Shown: piece by piece, positions 17,139-25,677 of the stretch | Layout: the number at the start of each line of letters is the position of its first letter | How positions within the stretch are numbered: position 1 is the first letter of the stretch | DNA from: Accumulibacter sp. | GTDB taxonomy: Bacteria > Pseudomonadota > Gammaproteobacteria > Burkholderiales > Rhodocyclaceae | Assembly: GCF_023806625.1 (NCBI RefSeq) | Contig: NZ_JAMTDX010000012.1 | Location: 1 to 41,448 of the forward strand | Length of the DNA stretch: 41,448 bases | Direction of reading: 5' to 3' | Made by a program: the position numbers and the translations under genes | The notes under the pieces: generated by a model | What the model was told of the DNA's origin: nothing | Database searches by the model: none | Seen by the model: only the letters and a program-made list of their open reading frames with translations

Positions 17139-19162
17139 GCCAGGTAACCGAAGTGCTCGACAGGTCAGGGTACCGGCGGCAGGTCAGGACCTTCTCCGAA
17201 ATCAGGCCGTACTACGAGCAGATGGCACGCTGTCTGGAGAGGGTGCTGCAGGAGCCGGCAAGGGTGCACGACCTGTTGCTGATCGTGCAGAGCAGGGCCA
17301 AGGGTGTGGCGAACTTTGCCGAGAAGATCCAGCGGAAGCGTTATGGTGACCCGCTGAACGAGATGTCGGACCTGTGCGGCGTGCGCGTCATTGCGCGCAC
17401 GCTTGCCGACGTGGACATCGTCTGCCGCTATGTGGAACAGCATTTCGAGGTGCTGCCCGACGAATCCGACAATAAGGGCGAGCGGCTCACGGAAGTCGAG
17501 TTCGGCTACCTCTCGCGTCATTACGAAGTGCGTTTCAAACCGGGCGTCTTCCCGGAAGGCATCGTTCCGCCGGACCTGGTCGCCCGGCACCTGAAGGCCG
17601 AGGTGCAGGTGCGCACGATCCTGCAGCACGCCTGGGCCGACATCGCCCATGACACAGTTTACAAGAACAGTTTCACCTTGCCGAAGCACTGGAAGCGTGA
17701 TCTCCATCGACTTGCGGCGGTCCTCGAAGCTGCCGACGTGGCGTTCGACCATCTGCAGAGCGGCCTGAAGGAGTACGCCGCAAGCTACGGCGCGTATTGC
17801 GACCGGTCCGAACTGCGGCGTCGGATCGGCGAGGCGGAGATCACGCTCGAATTCGACCCGCACAACGAGGCGGTGACGCACCGTCTTGCCGGCATGGCGA
17901 TGAGCCTCGACGAATGGGACCGGGCGATTGCCGCCTTGATGCCATTTGCCGGGACCGGCAGGCCGGCCATGCTGCGCGACCTGGGCGTGAGTCTGTGCAA
18001 GCGTCATGCAGACGATCCCGAGGGGGAAGCTTTCTCTGGCGGGCAGGACCTGCTCCGGCGCGCGACCGAAGCCGATCCCGCGAATGTCGATGCGTGGGCG
18101 TCGCTGGCCGGTACGTGGCGCACGCGCCAACATGCAATTGACGACTGCGCGAAGGCGGACGAGTATCGAGGGAAAGCACGCGCCCTGTATCGGCAGGCCT
18201 TCGAGCTGGACTCCTCGGACCCTTACGCTCTGGGCAACTTCATAGAGTACGAACTGGCGGCGCATCCCGATGTTGACCTGATTCCCTACTTTCGTCCCCA
18301 GCTGGTGCGGGCGGCGCGCCGTTGCCGCGCCCAGGCCGAAGTGGGGATCAACATGCCCTGGGCGCATTTCGATCTGGGCAAGTTCCAGATGATGCTCTGC
18401 GAGCCTTACGCGGCCCTCGCGGCCTACGCGCTCGGTGTGATCAACAGTTCAGCGGGCTCTTCCGTCGCCTCAGCGCTGCGCTCGTTCGTCGAACTGCAAC
18501 CTGCTCGGGGGCATCTGGCCGGCTTTGACTGGATCAAGGGATTTCTCGAATGCGCTCGCCGGATCCGCTTCCCCGAGAGCGAACAGCCGATCGACAGTGC
18601 GGCAGCGCTGCCCGATGGCCCGGTGCTCGTCGTTGCCGGCTATGGCGGTGCGGTGGCGAGCGACGTGCTCCGTGTCTTGCTGGCCGAAGGGCTTGCTGAC
18701 TATCGGGGTACGATCGTTTCCGGCGGCACCAGGGCCGGTGTGTGCGAACTGGTGGGCGAGCTGCAGGCGGCGCACCCCGACACGCTGCGAACGATCGGCT
18801 ACTTGCCGCGCGAACTGCCGGTCGGTGTCGAAGCGGACGATCGCTACGGGGAACTGCGTCGGAGCGCGGGCGCCGAGTTTTCCCCGGTCGAAGCGTTGGA
18901 TTACTGGCGGGACATAGACGCAGCCGGCCTGCTGCCGAGGACGAAGCTCATCGCCATCGGCGGCGGCAACGTTGCTGCTGCCGAGTGCGTCATCGCGCTT
19001 GCTCTTGGCGTGCCGGTTGGTGTCGTCCCCGATGCGGGAGGACAACCGGCGAAGCTGCTGGCCGACCAGTGCTGGGCCCGACAACCGGCGCTGCTGCGCA
19101 AGCTCCCTGCGGAAGGCAGAGCGCTGCGGGAGTTCCTCGCGGTTGGCGACGGTGCGACGTAG
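17135..19162 (+). CDS. RelA/SpoT-type nucleotide synthetase fused to a helical linker and SLOG-like domain
   Basis: A 675-residue protein; the start is fixed by GGGAGG at 17120-17125. Residues about 20-180 are a RelA/SpoT synthetase domain: DLCGVRVI (79-86) with the metal-binding Asp, GYLSRHYEV (124-132) matching the GYxSxH loop, and EVQVRTILQHAWADIAHD (156-173) with the catalytic Glu and following Arg and His. No HD hydrolase or ACT/TGS regulatory region is present, so it is a stand-alone synthetase type making (p)ppGpp or a related alarmone, or a toxSAS-like enzyme. Residues about 185-490 are helical, TPR-like. Residues about 495-670 look like a SLOG/LSDAT nucleotide-binding Rossmann domain (LVVAGYGG, SGGTRAG at about 529-535, AIGGGN at about 607-612). 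SLOG domains sense or process nucleotides in conflict systems. The fusion suggests alarmone production controlled by a bound nucleotide. Confidence 0.85.
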   Translation: MSQVTEVLDRSGYRRQVRTFSEIRPYYEQMARCLERVLQEPARVHDLLLIVQSRAKGVANFAEKIQRKRYGDPLNEMSDLCGVRVIARTLADVDIVCRYVEQHFEVLPDESDNKGERLTEVEFGYLSRHYEVRFKPGVFPEGIVPPDLVARHLKAEVQVRTILQHAWADIAHDTVYKNSFTLPKHWKRDLHRLAAVLEAADVAFDHLQSGLKEYAASYGAYCDRSELRRRIGEAEITLEFDPHNEAVTHRLAGMAMSLDEWDRAIAALMPFAGTGRPAMLRDLGVSLCKRHADDPEGEAFSGGQDLLRRATEADPANVDAWASLAGTWRTRQHAIDDCAKADEYRGKARALYRQAFELDSSDPYALGNFIEYELAAHPDVDLIPYFRPQLVRAARRCRAQAEVGINMPWAHFDLGKFQMMLCEPYAALAAYALGVINSSAGSSVASALRSFVELQPARGHLAGFDWIKGFLECARRIRFPESEQPIDSAAALPDGPVLVVAGYGGAVASDVLRVLLAEGLADYRGTIVSGGTRAGVCELVGELQAAHPDTLRTIGYLPRELPVGVEADDRYGELRRSAGAEFSPVEALDYWRDIDAAGLLPRTKLIAIGGGNVAAAECVIALALGVPVGVVPDAGGQPAKLLADQCWARQPALLRKLPAEGRALREFLAVGDGAT

Positions 19163-19180
19163 GGGAGAAGACCGGGCACA

Positions 19181-19194
19181 CCGGTCGCGACCGG
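19181..19194. repeat. Perfect 14-base palindrome between operon genes
   Basis: CCGGTCGCGACCGG reads the same on both strands, 19 bases after the stop of the RelA/SpoT-SLOG gene, in the 249-base gap before the transglutaminase-like gene. It could be an operator or part of a weak hairpin, but a few such palindromes are expected by chance in a GC-rich window this size. Confidence 0.2.
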
Positions 19195-19411
19195 GAAGGC
19201 GCGATCGATCAATCTGCCTCGCCGGGGACACCGCGCACGGTGGCCAGCGACAAGCGCTGCCCCGATCGTGTACGCAACCTGTTCGGCGGCGAGACTCGTC
19301 CGAAGCCGGCAAGTCGACCGCTGCCGGCAGGGCTCCGTGTCCGGGCCGGATTGCGGTCCGCGCCCAGCGTTCGCTTCGATCCGATCACGGGGGGTGATCA
19401 TCAGGCAAGGA

Positions 19412-20956
19412 ATGGCTGCCGCGAAGCGTCGTTCAGGCCCTCTCTGTGGCCTGGCGGGAGCGGATTCTCTGCGATTTCCTGCGATCGACGCACGGGCGAT
19501 GGCGGTGCCCCGTTCGGCGACGAAGGGCGTGGAGCGGCTCGCGCTTCATCTGGCGTCACTGGCATCGAGCGATCTGGAAAAGGCCCGGGTCATCTACCGC
19601 TGGCTGACTGCAAACATCCAGTACGACAGCGTGGCATATTTCAGCGGCCAGTTTCCGCCGATGGATCCTGCTTCGGTCCTGTCTCGCCGCAGCGCCGTTT
19701 GCGCCGGATATGCGAATCTCTTCGCGGCGCTGGCGCGGGCGATGGGATTGCAGGTGGAGGTCGTCGCGGGCTTCGCCAAGGGGTACCGGTACGCGGTCGG
19801 CGAGCCTCTCGGCAACGAGCCGAACCATGACTGGAACGCCGTGCGGATCGACGGCCACTGGTACCTGGTCGACGCGACCTGGGGGTCGGGTCATCTGGAT
19901 GACCTCGGGAGATCTGTCAGCCGGTTTTCCGAGTTCTATTTTCTCGTGCCCCCCGAGCAGTTGATCTACAGTCACTTGCCGGTCGACGCGGCGTGGCAGT
20001 TGCTCGACCCGCCGCTGGAACGGAGCGAGTTTGCGCGCCTGCCTCATGTGCGACCGGCGTTCTTCGAACTCGGCCTTGGCCTGCGCAGTCATCACGAAGC
20101 GATGATCGAGGCGGACCAGAGCTTGACCATCGAGATCGATGCGCCTGCACGGACTTCCGTAATCGCAACGATAAACGGGGACAAACGTGACGCTGCGGTG
20201 ACCCCCGTCGCAAGGGGTTTCCGAATCGATTGTCGATTCCCGGCTGCCGGGGCATACGCGATCGACGTCTTCGGACGAAAGAGGGGCGACGATGGCTTGT
20301 ACACAGGCGCCATCGAGTACCTCGCGGTCGTCGGCTCGGAGCGGGCGGCGAAAACGGGGGTTACCGCTCCGCGGGCGCTTGCCGCGGGCCACCAGGTCAA
20401 CGTCCTGTTGCCGCGTGGGCAAAGCCTGTACCAGGGTCGTCGCCCGTTCGCGCTGGTTGCGCCGCAGGCTGTCGAGTTGTCGGTGATCCAGGGTGATCGG
20501 CGGACTCGTCTGACCGGCCGAGGCGATTACTTCTCTGGCGAGGTGCCTTTGCGCCGAGGTCGTTGTCGCCTGGTCGCGCGATTTCGCGACAGCGTAGCGG
20601 ACGAACTCATCGCTGACTACAGGGTGCTCAGGAGCGGCTTCGCGACAACCTTGCGTGCCTTGGTCTGGGCAACGCTGGTGCTCACCCCGGCGACGCTTTA
20701 CGGGGTCGAGGGCGGCTACTCTCCGCCAATGTGCAGCCTCTGGACACGAGAGGTCGCGGCGATCCACGCCGCGGCCGACTGCGCTGCGACGCCGCTGGCC
20801 GACGCGGCGGCTGTCGTCGAAACGAACAGTCCGCTCGCCCGAGGTCTTGTCCGGCTTGAGGCGTATTGTGGAATGAGCCGACGGCTACTAGAATCGCTGC
20901 ACGGGTGTGCGCATCCAACGCCACGATTCATGCTCATCAAGGGAGGATCGACATGA
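19412..20956 (+). CDS. Transglutaminase-like protein with intact Cys-His-Asp triad
   Basis: A 514-residue product. The start at 19412 is favoured by AGGCAAGGA just upstream; an in-frame GTG 18 bases earlier is an alternative. Residues about 60-165 are a transglutaminase-like core with the full triad: Cys97 in SAVCAGYANLF, His139 in NHDWNAV and Asp154 in WYLVDATWG. This arrangement is typical of the KY/cytokinesis type of the superfamily, whose members act as proteases, amidases or cross-linkers. Residues about 215-450 are beta-rich, probably Ig-like. A hydrophobic helix follows (ALVWATLVLTPATLYGV) and then a short tail with cysteines. No clear signal peptide is present. The stop overlaps the start of the Clp-type gene in an ATGA arrangement, pointing to coupled expression. 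Confidence 0.8.
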   Translation: MAAAKRRSGPLCGLAGADSLRFPAIDARAMAVPRSATKGVERLALHLASLASSDLEKARVIYRWLTANIQYDSVAYFSGQFPPMDPASVLSRRSAVCAGYANLFAALARAMGLQVEVVAGFAKGYRYAVGEPLGNEPNHDWNAVRIDGHWYLVDATWGSGHLDDLGRSVSRFSEFYFLVPPEQLIYSHLPVDAAWQLLDPPLERSEFARLPHVRPAFFELGLGLRSHHEAMIEADQSLTIEIDAPARTSVIATINGDKRDAAVTPVARGFRIDCRFPAAGAYAIDVFGRKRGDDGLYTGAIEYLAVVGSERAAKTGVTAPRALAAGHQVNVLLPRGQSLYQGRRPFALVAPQAVELSVIQGDRRTRLTGRGDYFSGEVPLRRGRCRLVARFRDSVADELIADYRVLRSGFATTLRALVWATLVLTPATLYGVEGGYSPPMCSLWTREVAAIHAAADCAATPLADAAAVVETNSPLARGLVRLEAYCGMSRRLLESLHGCAHPTPRFMLIKGGST

Positions 20957-23486
20957 AAACCGCGACTGCATCGTTCGCCCCGCTGTTTGCCGCGGTGGCG
21001 ACAGCGGAACCGACGACGGCCGGGCCTGGTTGGGCGGCAAGCGACAATTCGCCGATGAAGCTCTCCGTGATCCAGGCCCTGTGGTCAGGCTGGCAGGCGT
21101 CGACGGTGTACGCGAACGACGCCCGGAAACCCCTGGCCCTCGAAGGCGAACTGCCTGGCAACAACTTCTCGCCAGAACAGTTGCACGCCGACCACACGTT
21201 ACGGTTCAGACCGGCCAACGCGCCGTGGGACTGAACCTCGACGGAGAGGCGCAGGCCGCTCTCGACCTGGCGAAGAGAGCCGTTCCGCCAGGCGGTGAGC
21301 TGGATGCCGGGCTTCTGCTGATCGCGCTGCTGCGCAGTCCGACGCTCAAGGATCTCGTCCCGCCTGATCTGGCTGTCGCTTTTCCGCCGCTCAACACGAA
21401 TGTCGGTCCTCCGGGAACCGTCGCGGTTGCGCCGACCCTGCAGCCGGTGCTTGCTGAACTGAGCCGCCAGTCGCGTCCCCTGACTCCGGCGATTCTTTGC
21501 CAGGCTCTGCTCGACAGCCAGGCCGGGCAGCAGTGGTGGCTTGCCCGGGGGATGGCCGAGAACGAGCGGACGGCCCTCAGTAGCAGTCTCGCCAAGCTCG
21601 CCGGAGCGGTCGTTCAGCCGGCTGCGCCGGCTGGCTGGCGCGGCTCCGCGGAGCGGCGCCAGGCCATCGAAGCGCTGACTCCCTATGGCCGGATGCTGAC
21701 CGCGGTGGCGCTGCCGACACAGCAGGTCTGGGGTCTGGAGCCGGTCATCGCGTCGCTCGTGCGCACACTCAGCCGGATGCGCAGCCGCAACGCGATCGTC
21801 ACCGGTCAGCCGGGAACGGGCAAGTCCGCGGTGATCTACGAGTTCGCTCGCCGGCTGGTCGCTGGCGACGACTCGATTCCCCCGAAACTCCGCGAACTCG
21901 ACATCTTCGAGTTGTCGCCCGCATTCCTGCGCGCCGGAGCGTCGGTCGTCGGCGAGTACGACCATCGCGTCAAGGCCCTGCTGACGATTCTCGAGGCGCA
22001 TCCGCAGATCGTCCTGTTCGTCGACGAGATCCACTCGCTGTTTCAGAGCGGGATCCACGAACGCGGACCGTTCAGCGACGCCAACGAGACGTTCAAGGGC
22101 AAACTCGGCCGCGGCGAGATCACCTGCATTGGCTGCACGACGCTCGCCGAATACCGGCACAGCATCGAGCCCGACAGGGCCCTGGCGCGCCGCTTTACCG
22201 AGATTCGCCTCGAGCCGCCCGGACCCGCCGCCGCCGTCGACATCCTCAAGGCCAGGCGGCCGCAGATGCAGGCGTACTTCGCCCCGCTGGTGATCCCCGA
22301 CACGATCATCGAGCAGACCGTCAAGCTGACCGAGGAGTACATGCCCAGCCGCTTCCAGCCGGAGAAGTCGCTGCGTCTCCTCGACGAAGCGTGTGCCTAC
22401 TGTGCGACCGCCCGGCCGCCGCTGGCGGAAGTCAGCGAGGACGCGCTCTGGCAGGCGCTCGGCGACATCACCGGCCAGAGCAGAAGGCGCGAGCCTTTCC
22501 GCGAGCGGGAACTCCTCGATCGTCTTCGCAAGCGGATCGTTGGCCAGGACCCGGCCCTGGACGCGATCACCCGTGCGGTGATCGCCGGCCATGGTGACTG
22601 GGTGAATCGCCATGGCCCGCGCGCCGTGATGCTCTTCGCCGGACCGACGGGGGTCGGCAAGACCGAGACGGCGGTGCTGCTCAGCGAACTGCTCGGCGAC
22701 TGGCTGCTGCGCGTCAACTGCAACACGCTACAGGGGTCTGGCCGCGACATCGGTCCGGTGATCAACGTCCTGCTCGGCGCCCCGCCGGGTTACGTGGGCT
22801 TCGTCCGTGGCCAGGGTGGCGCGCTGTCGAAGATCCGCGATCATCCCGCCAGTGTCGTCCTGTTCGACGAGATCGAAAAGGCCGACCCGGGCGTCAGCAG
22901 GATTCTGCTGCAGATTCTCGACGAAGGGCGGATCGAGGACCACGAAGGCAATCCGCTCGATTTCCGGCGCAGCGTCATCGTGTTCACCACCAACGCCGGG
23001 TCCGGGCAAGGCCAGCGACCGATCGGCTTTGCGGCCGATGACGCCGCCGACAGGGCGCGAAATGAAGCGGATGCGGTCAAGGACGCGCTACGCGGGCTCG
23101 GCTACGCTGACGAGTTTCTCGGGAGGATCGGCCACACGATCGTCTTTCACAGCCTCGATCGGGGCACGATGCGCAGGGTACTCGAGAGGCAGCTCCGCAG
23201 GCTCAGGGAAAGCGCCGAACTCAAAGGCTACAAGCTGTCGTGGGATACGGAACTGATCGAACATCTTGCCGCGCAGTGGCAGCCGCGTTTTGGCGTGCGG
23301 CACCTGACCGCGCTGCTACGCATCCGCATCGTCGAGCAACTGAGCCTCGCCGAGGCGCAAGACGAGCTCTGCGGTGTCCGGCGCATTCGGGTGGGCATCC
23401 TGCCACCCGACCTGCGCGGCGTCGATGTCGCCAGCCGGGTGACGCGCCGCCGCGAGGACGACACCCTGATCATTGAACTGACCTGA
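20953..23486 (+). CDS. Clp-type double-AAA+ ATPase, frameshifted near 21200
   Basis: The start at 20953 overlaps the previous stop (ATGA) and follows AAGGGAGG. The first frame stops at 21234. The Clp reading continues in the next frame, whose sequence before about 21200 is not protein-like; one missing base near 21198-21201 restores a protein of about 844 residues. A Clp N-type helical region (DGEAQAALDLAKRAV) follows the lesion. AAA1 has Walker A GQPGTGKS (from 21804), Walker B VLFVDEIHS and an arginine finger (ALARRFTEI). AAA2 has GPTGVGKT (from 22641), the pore loop GYVG and VVLFDEIEKA. There is no ClpB middle domain. The first pore loop reads SVVG instead of KYRG, so its aromatic is missing. 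RPIGF in AAA2 lies where ClpA has its ClpP-docking IGL. It is likely an unfoldase or remodeller of the operon's proteins. If the lesion is real, a shorter product from GTG at 21225 is conceivable. Confidence 0.85.
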
Positions 23487-23503
23487 GAAAGGAGTAAGCC
23501 CGC

Positions 23504-24052
23504 ATGGCCATCAGCATGGACCAACTCAAGCGCCTGCTCGACAACGAGGGGCTGCGCTACTTCCTGGACCCGAGGCGCGATGCCGTGATGCTCAGCGGAG
23601 GCGGGATGTTCGGTGTCTATCAGTGCGTCATCCTGCTGGAGATGAACGGCACCTTCCTGCAGTTTCGCTCGCTGGCCTACGCCCATTGTGTGCAGCAGCA
23701 TCCGCAGCTGGCCCCGGTCCTGAGATTGCTCGCCGAGGTCAACTACCTCAAGCGCATGTTCAAGATCGGATGGGACGCAGACGACGGCGAGATCACCGCC
23801 TATCTCGACGTGTGGATCGAAGACAACACGCTGACGCAGGCGCAGTTCGGACAGGTGCTGCGCCTCTACTTCTCGGTCCTCGACTCGACGCATCGCCGGC
23901 TGCGCCAGGTCCTCGAAACCGGAAAGGATCCCGGGGAACTCGGTCCGGAGGACATCATGCGCATACTTCGCGAGCAGGGCGTTCCGGTTCCCCCGGGGGG
24001 CGGCGGCACGGGTCCTCGCCGGCCATCCGGCGACGACCTCAGCCGGATCTAG
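23504..24052 (+). CDS. YbjN-like protein
   Basis: A 182-residue cytoplasmic protein with AAAGGAG upstream, starting 17 bases after the Clp-type gene. Residues 1-140 fit the YbjN / type III secretion chaperone-like fold: a helical start (MDQLKRLLDNEGLRYF), strands (AVMLSGGGMFGVYQCVILLEMNG), helix LAPVLRLLAEVNYLKRMFKIGWD, strand EITAYLDVWIEDN and a long last helix around VLRLYFSVLD. The last 40 residues are Pro/Gly-rich and disordered. Members of this fold bind other proteins, often as chaperones or regulators. Its place after the Clp gene suggests an adaptor or chaperone role, which is inference. Confidence 0.7.
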   Translation: MAISMDQLKRLLDNEGLRYFLDPRRDAVMLSGGGMFGVYQCVILLEMNGTFLQFRSLAYAHCVQQHPQLAPVLRLLAEVNYLKRMFKIGWDADDGEITAYLDVWIEDNTLTQAQFGQVLRLYFSVLDSTHRRLRQVLETGKDPGELGPEDIMRILREQGVPVPPGGGGTGPRRPSGDDLSRI

Positions 24053-24072
24053 CCGGCGCACGCGGGTCTACG

Positions 24073-24504
24073 ATGGCGCACCAGGGCGCGGCACCCCCGC
24101 CTTATCCCGTTCCTGCCGTGCGGCTGATCATTGCCGACGGGGAAGGCCGCATCCTGGTCCTGCGCCGCCGGAGCGCGGCGTACGCCGACGGCGAGTGGTG
24201 CCTTCCGGGCGGCAAGGTCGACTACGGCGAGACGGTCGAGCAGACGGTCAGCAAGGAACTGCGCGAGGAGACGGGTCTCGCCTGCTCTTCGGCGCGTTTT
24301 CTGTTCTACCAGGACAGCCTGCCGATGCTCCCGGGAGGCATGCACTGCATCAACTTCTACTTCGAATGCTCGGTCAGCGGCACGGTCACTCTCAACGACG
24401 AGTCGACCGCCTTCGCCTGGATGGCCCGCGAAGATCTGGCCAATCGCGCGCTCGCCTTCCGCAACGATGAGGGATTGCGGCGCTACTGGGCGGGGATCGC
24501 GTAG
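24073..24504 (+). CDS. Nudix hydrolase
   Basis: A 143-residue protein starting 20 bases after the YbjN-like gene. The Nudix box is intact (GGKVDYGE, then KELREETGL), with Lys in place of the usual Arg of REUxEE. The layout PAVRLIIADGEGRILVLRRR, then WCLPGGK, is typical of 8-oxo-dGTP or NDP-X hydrolases of this length. Substrate cannot be told from sequence. With a RelA/SpoT synthetase and a nucleotide-binding SLOG domain in the same row, cleavage of a nucleotide signal or alarmone is an attractive inference. A general house-cleaning role is the alternative. Confidence 0.85.
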   Translation: MAHQGAAPPPYPVPAVRLIIADGEGRILVLRRRSAAYADGEWCLPGGKVDYGETVEQTVSKELREETGLACSSARFLFYQDSLPMLPGGMHCINFYFECSVSGTVTLNDESTAFAWMAREDLANRALAFRNDEGLRRYWAGIA

Positions 24505-24670
24505 CGCCGGGGTTCACGGCCAGGCGGTGGCAGCGCCTCGCGGACGCCGCGGCTGCGGGCGGCCCGTGCATCGCGCGCGTGCGGACGCTACTGATGGGCG
24601 CTGGTCAGTTCGGGCGGCCGCAGGCGGCCGGTGCCAGCGCCGAAAAATCCGCCCTTCTGAATAAACTACC

Positions 24671-24699
24671 GCAGGCGGCCGGGCGCGGCCCGGTCCTGC
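24671..24699 (+). terminator. GC-rich hairpin in the gap after the Nudix gene
   Basis: GCAGG and CCTGC flank a perfect CCGGGC-GCG-GCCCGG stem (24679-24693), giving a strong hairpin 45 bases before the next start. No T-run follows, so it is not a classic intrinsic terminator; it may pause or stabilise transcripts. GCAGGCGGCCGG occurs both here and at 24620-24631. The 239-base gap shows no gene. Confidence 0.3.
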
Positions 24700-24743
24700 C
24701 GCTTGTGGGGTTCCCTCGTTCGTGTTGCCGAAAGGAGAAATCG

Positions 24744-25238
24744 ATGAACGCGAATCGCCGTGCTCTTTCCTTGCTCGCCTCTGTCCTTGTTTCGCTATTC
24801 GTCGGCGTCGCCGGCCTCGCCCCGGCCGGGGCGCAGACGTCCGCCGCCGAGCCGGCGTCGCTGGCTCCGTTGACCGCGAGTATCCAGTCGCCGCCGGGCG
24901 ATGCGAGGGTTGCGCGGCGCTTTGCCGTCGACGGAGTGGTCAACGGGACCTACCGCAACCTGTGGCTGGTCGTGCGCGTCGGTGATCTGTACTGGCCGAA
25001 GGAGCCGAAGCTGTCGCCGGTCAAGGGCCGCTGGACGGGCTGGGTGAATGAGGGCGGCCGCCCGCCCGGTGGCCGCTTCGAGGTCCTGCTGATCGATGTG
25101 CCGGATGCGCCGTCGGCCGCGTTCGAGGCTTGGCTCGGCGAGGGCCGGCGGACCGGTCGCTACCCGGGCATTCGTCAGGCCGAGGTGCGCGAAGCGGCGA
25201 TTCTGGACCGGCGCAGCTACCAGCTCGCCGGGTCGTGA
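24744..25238 (+). CDS. Small exported protein of unknown function
   Basis: A 164-residue product with AAAGGAG at 24731-24737. Residues 1-30 are a signal peptide (LLASVLVSLFVGVAGLA, cut near AGAQ). The mature protein begins with an Ala/Pro-rich stretch, then a compact beta-rich domain (TASIQSPPGDARVARRFAVDG, NLWLVVRVGDLYWPKE, RFEVLLIDVP), probably Ig-like, ending in charged helices. No catalytic motif or cysteine is visible in the mature part. It lies between the Nudix gene and the DUF4062 region, and I cannot say whether it belongs to either group. Confidence 0.65.
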   Translation: MNANRRALSLLASVLVSLFVGVAGLAPAGAQTSAAEPASLAPLTASIQSPPGDARVARRFAVDGVVNGTYRNLWLVVRVGDLYWPKEPKLSPVKGRWTGWVNEGGRPPGGRFEVLLIDVPDAPSAAFEAWLGEGRRTGRYPGIRQAEVREAAILDRRSYQLAGS

Positions 25239-25286
25239 GCCGCACCGCTGCGCTCCGGGTGCCGATCAGGGCGGGCAGCATCGAGC

Positions 25287-25457
25287 TGTCGATGCTCCAG
25301 GCGCACCTTCGATGGATCAATCGGCGTGTCGGAGGGGGCGGTGACGATGTCGCCCGCGAAAGCGCCCGACCTCCTCGCGCTCGAAGTCTGCCGCGAGCGG
25401 GGCCGGTGCCGCGACCGGCGGTTCCTGATCGGCGTGATCGGCGAACGCTACGGCTGA
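25287..25457 (+). pseudogene. Decayed DUF4062 fragment
   Basis: The stretch keeps recognisable DUF4062 pieces in two frames. AHLRWINRRVG corresponds to VHLEPIDLRVG of the intact downstream gene. After a frame change, LLALEVC...RRFLIGVIGERYG corresponds to ELLVLKVC...RPFLIVLLGERYG, ending where the conserved Trp codon (TGG) has become TGA. No NTPase or TPR part follows. It is the relic of a third DUF4062 gene or of a duplicated 5' end, about 220 bases before the intact copy. Confidence 0.65.
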
Positions 25458-25568
25458 CTGCGACTGCAACATCCCGGAAGGAGATCGCCGCCTCTGTGAC
25501 GTCCGGTTTCACGAGACGACCGGAAACGCCGGGCTCCTGACCATTTTCCCGAGAGGGCTCGTGACCCC

Positions 25569-25574
25569 TACAAT
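25569..25574 (+). promoter_or_regulatory. Candidate -10 element upstream of the first DUF4062 gene
   Basis: TACAAT lies about 100 bases before the chosen start. The -35 position has no good match (TTCCCG at 17 bases). The stretch 25458-25677 otherwise shows no gene. Confidence 0.25.
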
Positions 25575-25677
25575 GTGAGGGTTGTCGCGATGCCGGAACG
25601 GAGGGGCCAGCCTGGCGATCGGACCCGCGTGTCCGCCAGGGCAGGCCGGCAACGTGGGTCTCGCGAGGGGAGGGCGC

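Noticed and set aside
20937-22613. Minus-strand ORF of 558 codons opposite the Clp gene
   Set aside because: Both Walker motifs and the coupled start are on the plus strand.
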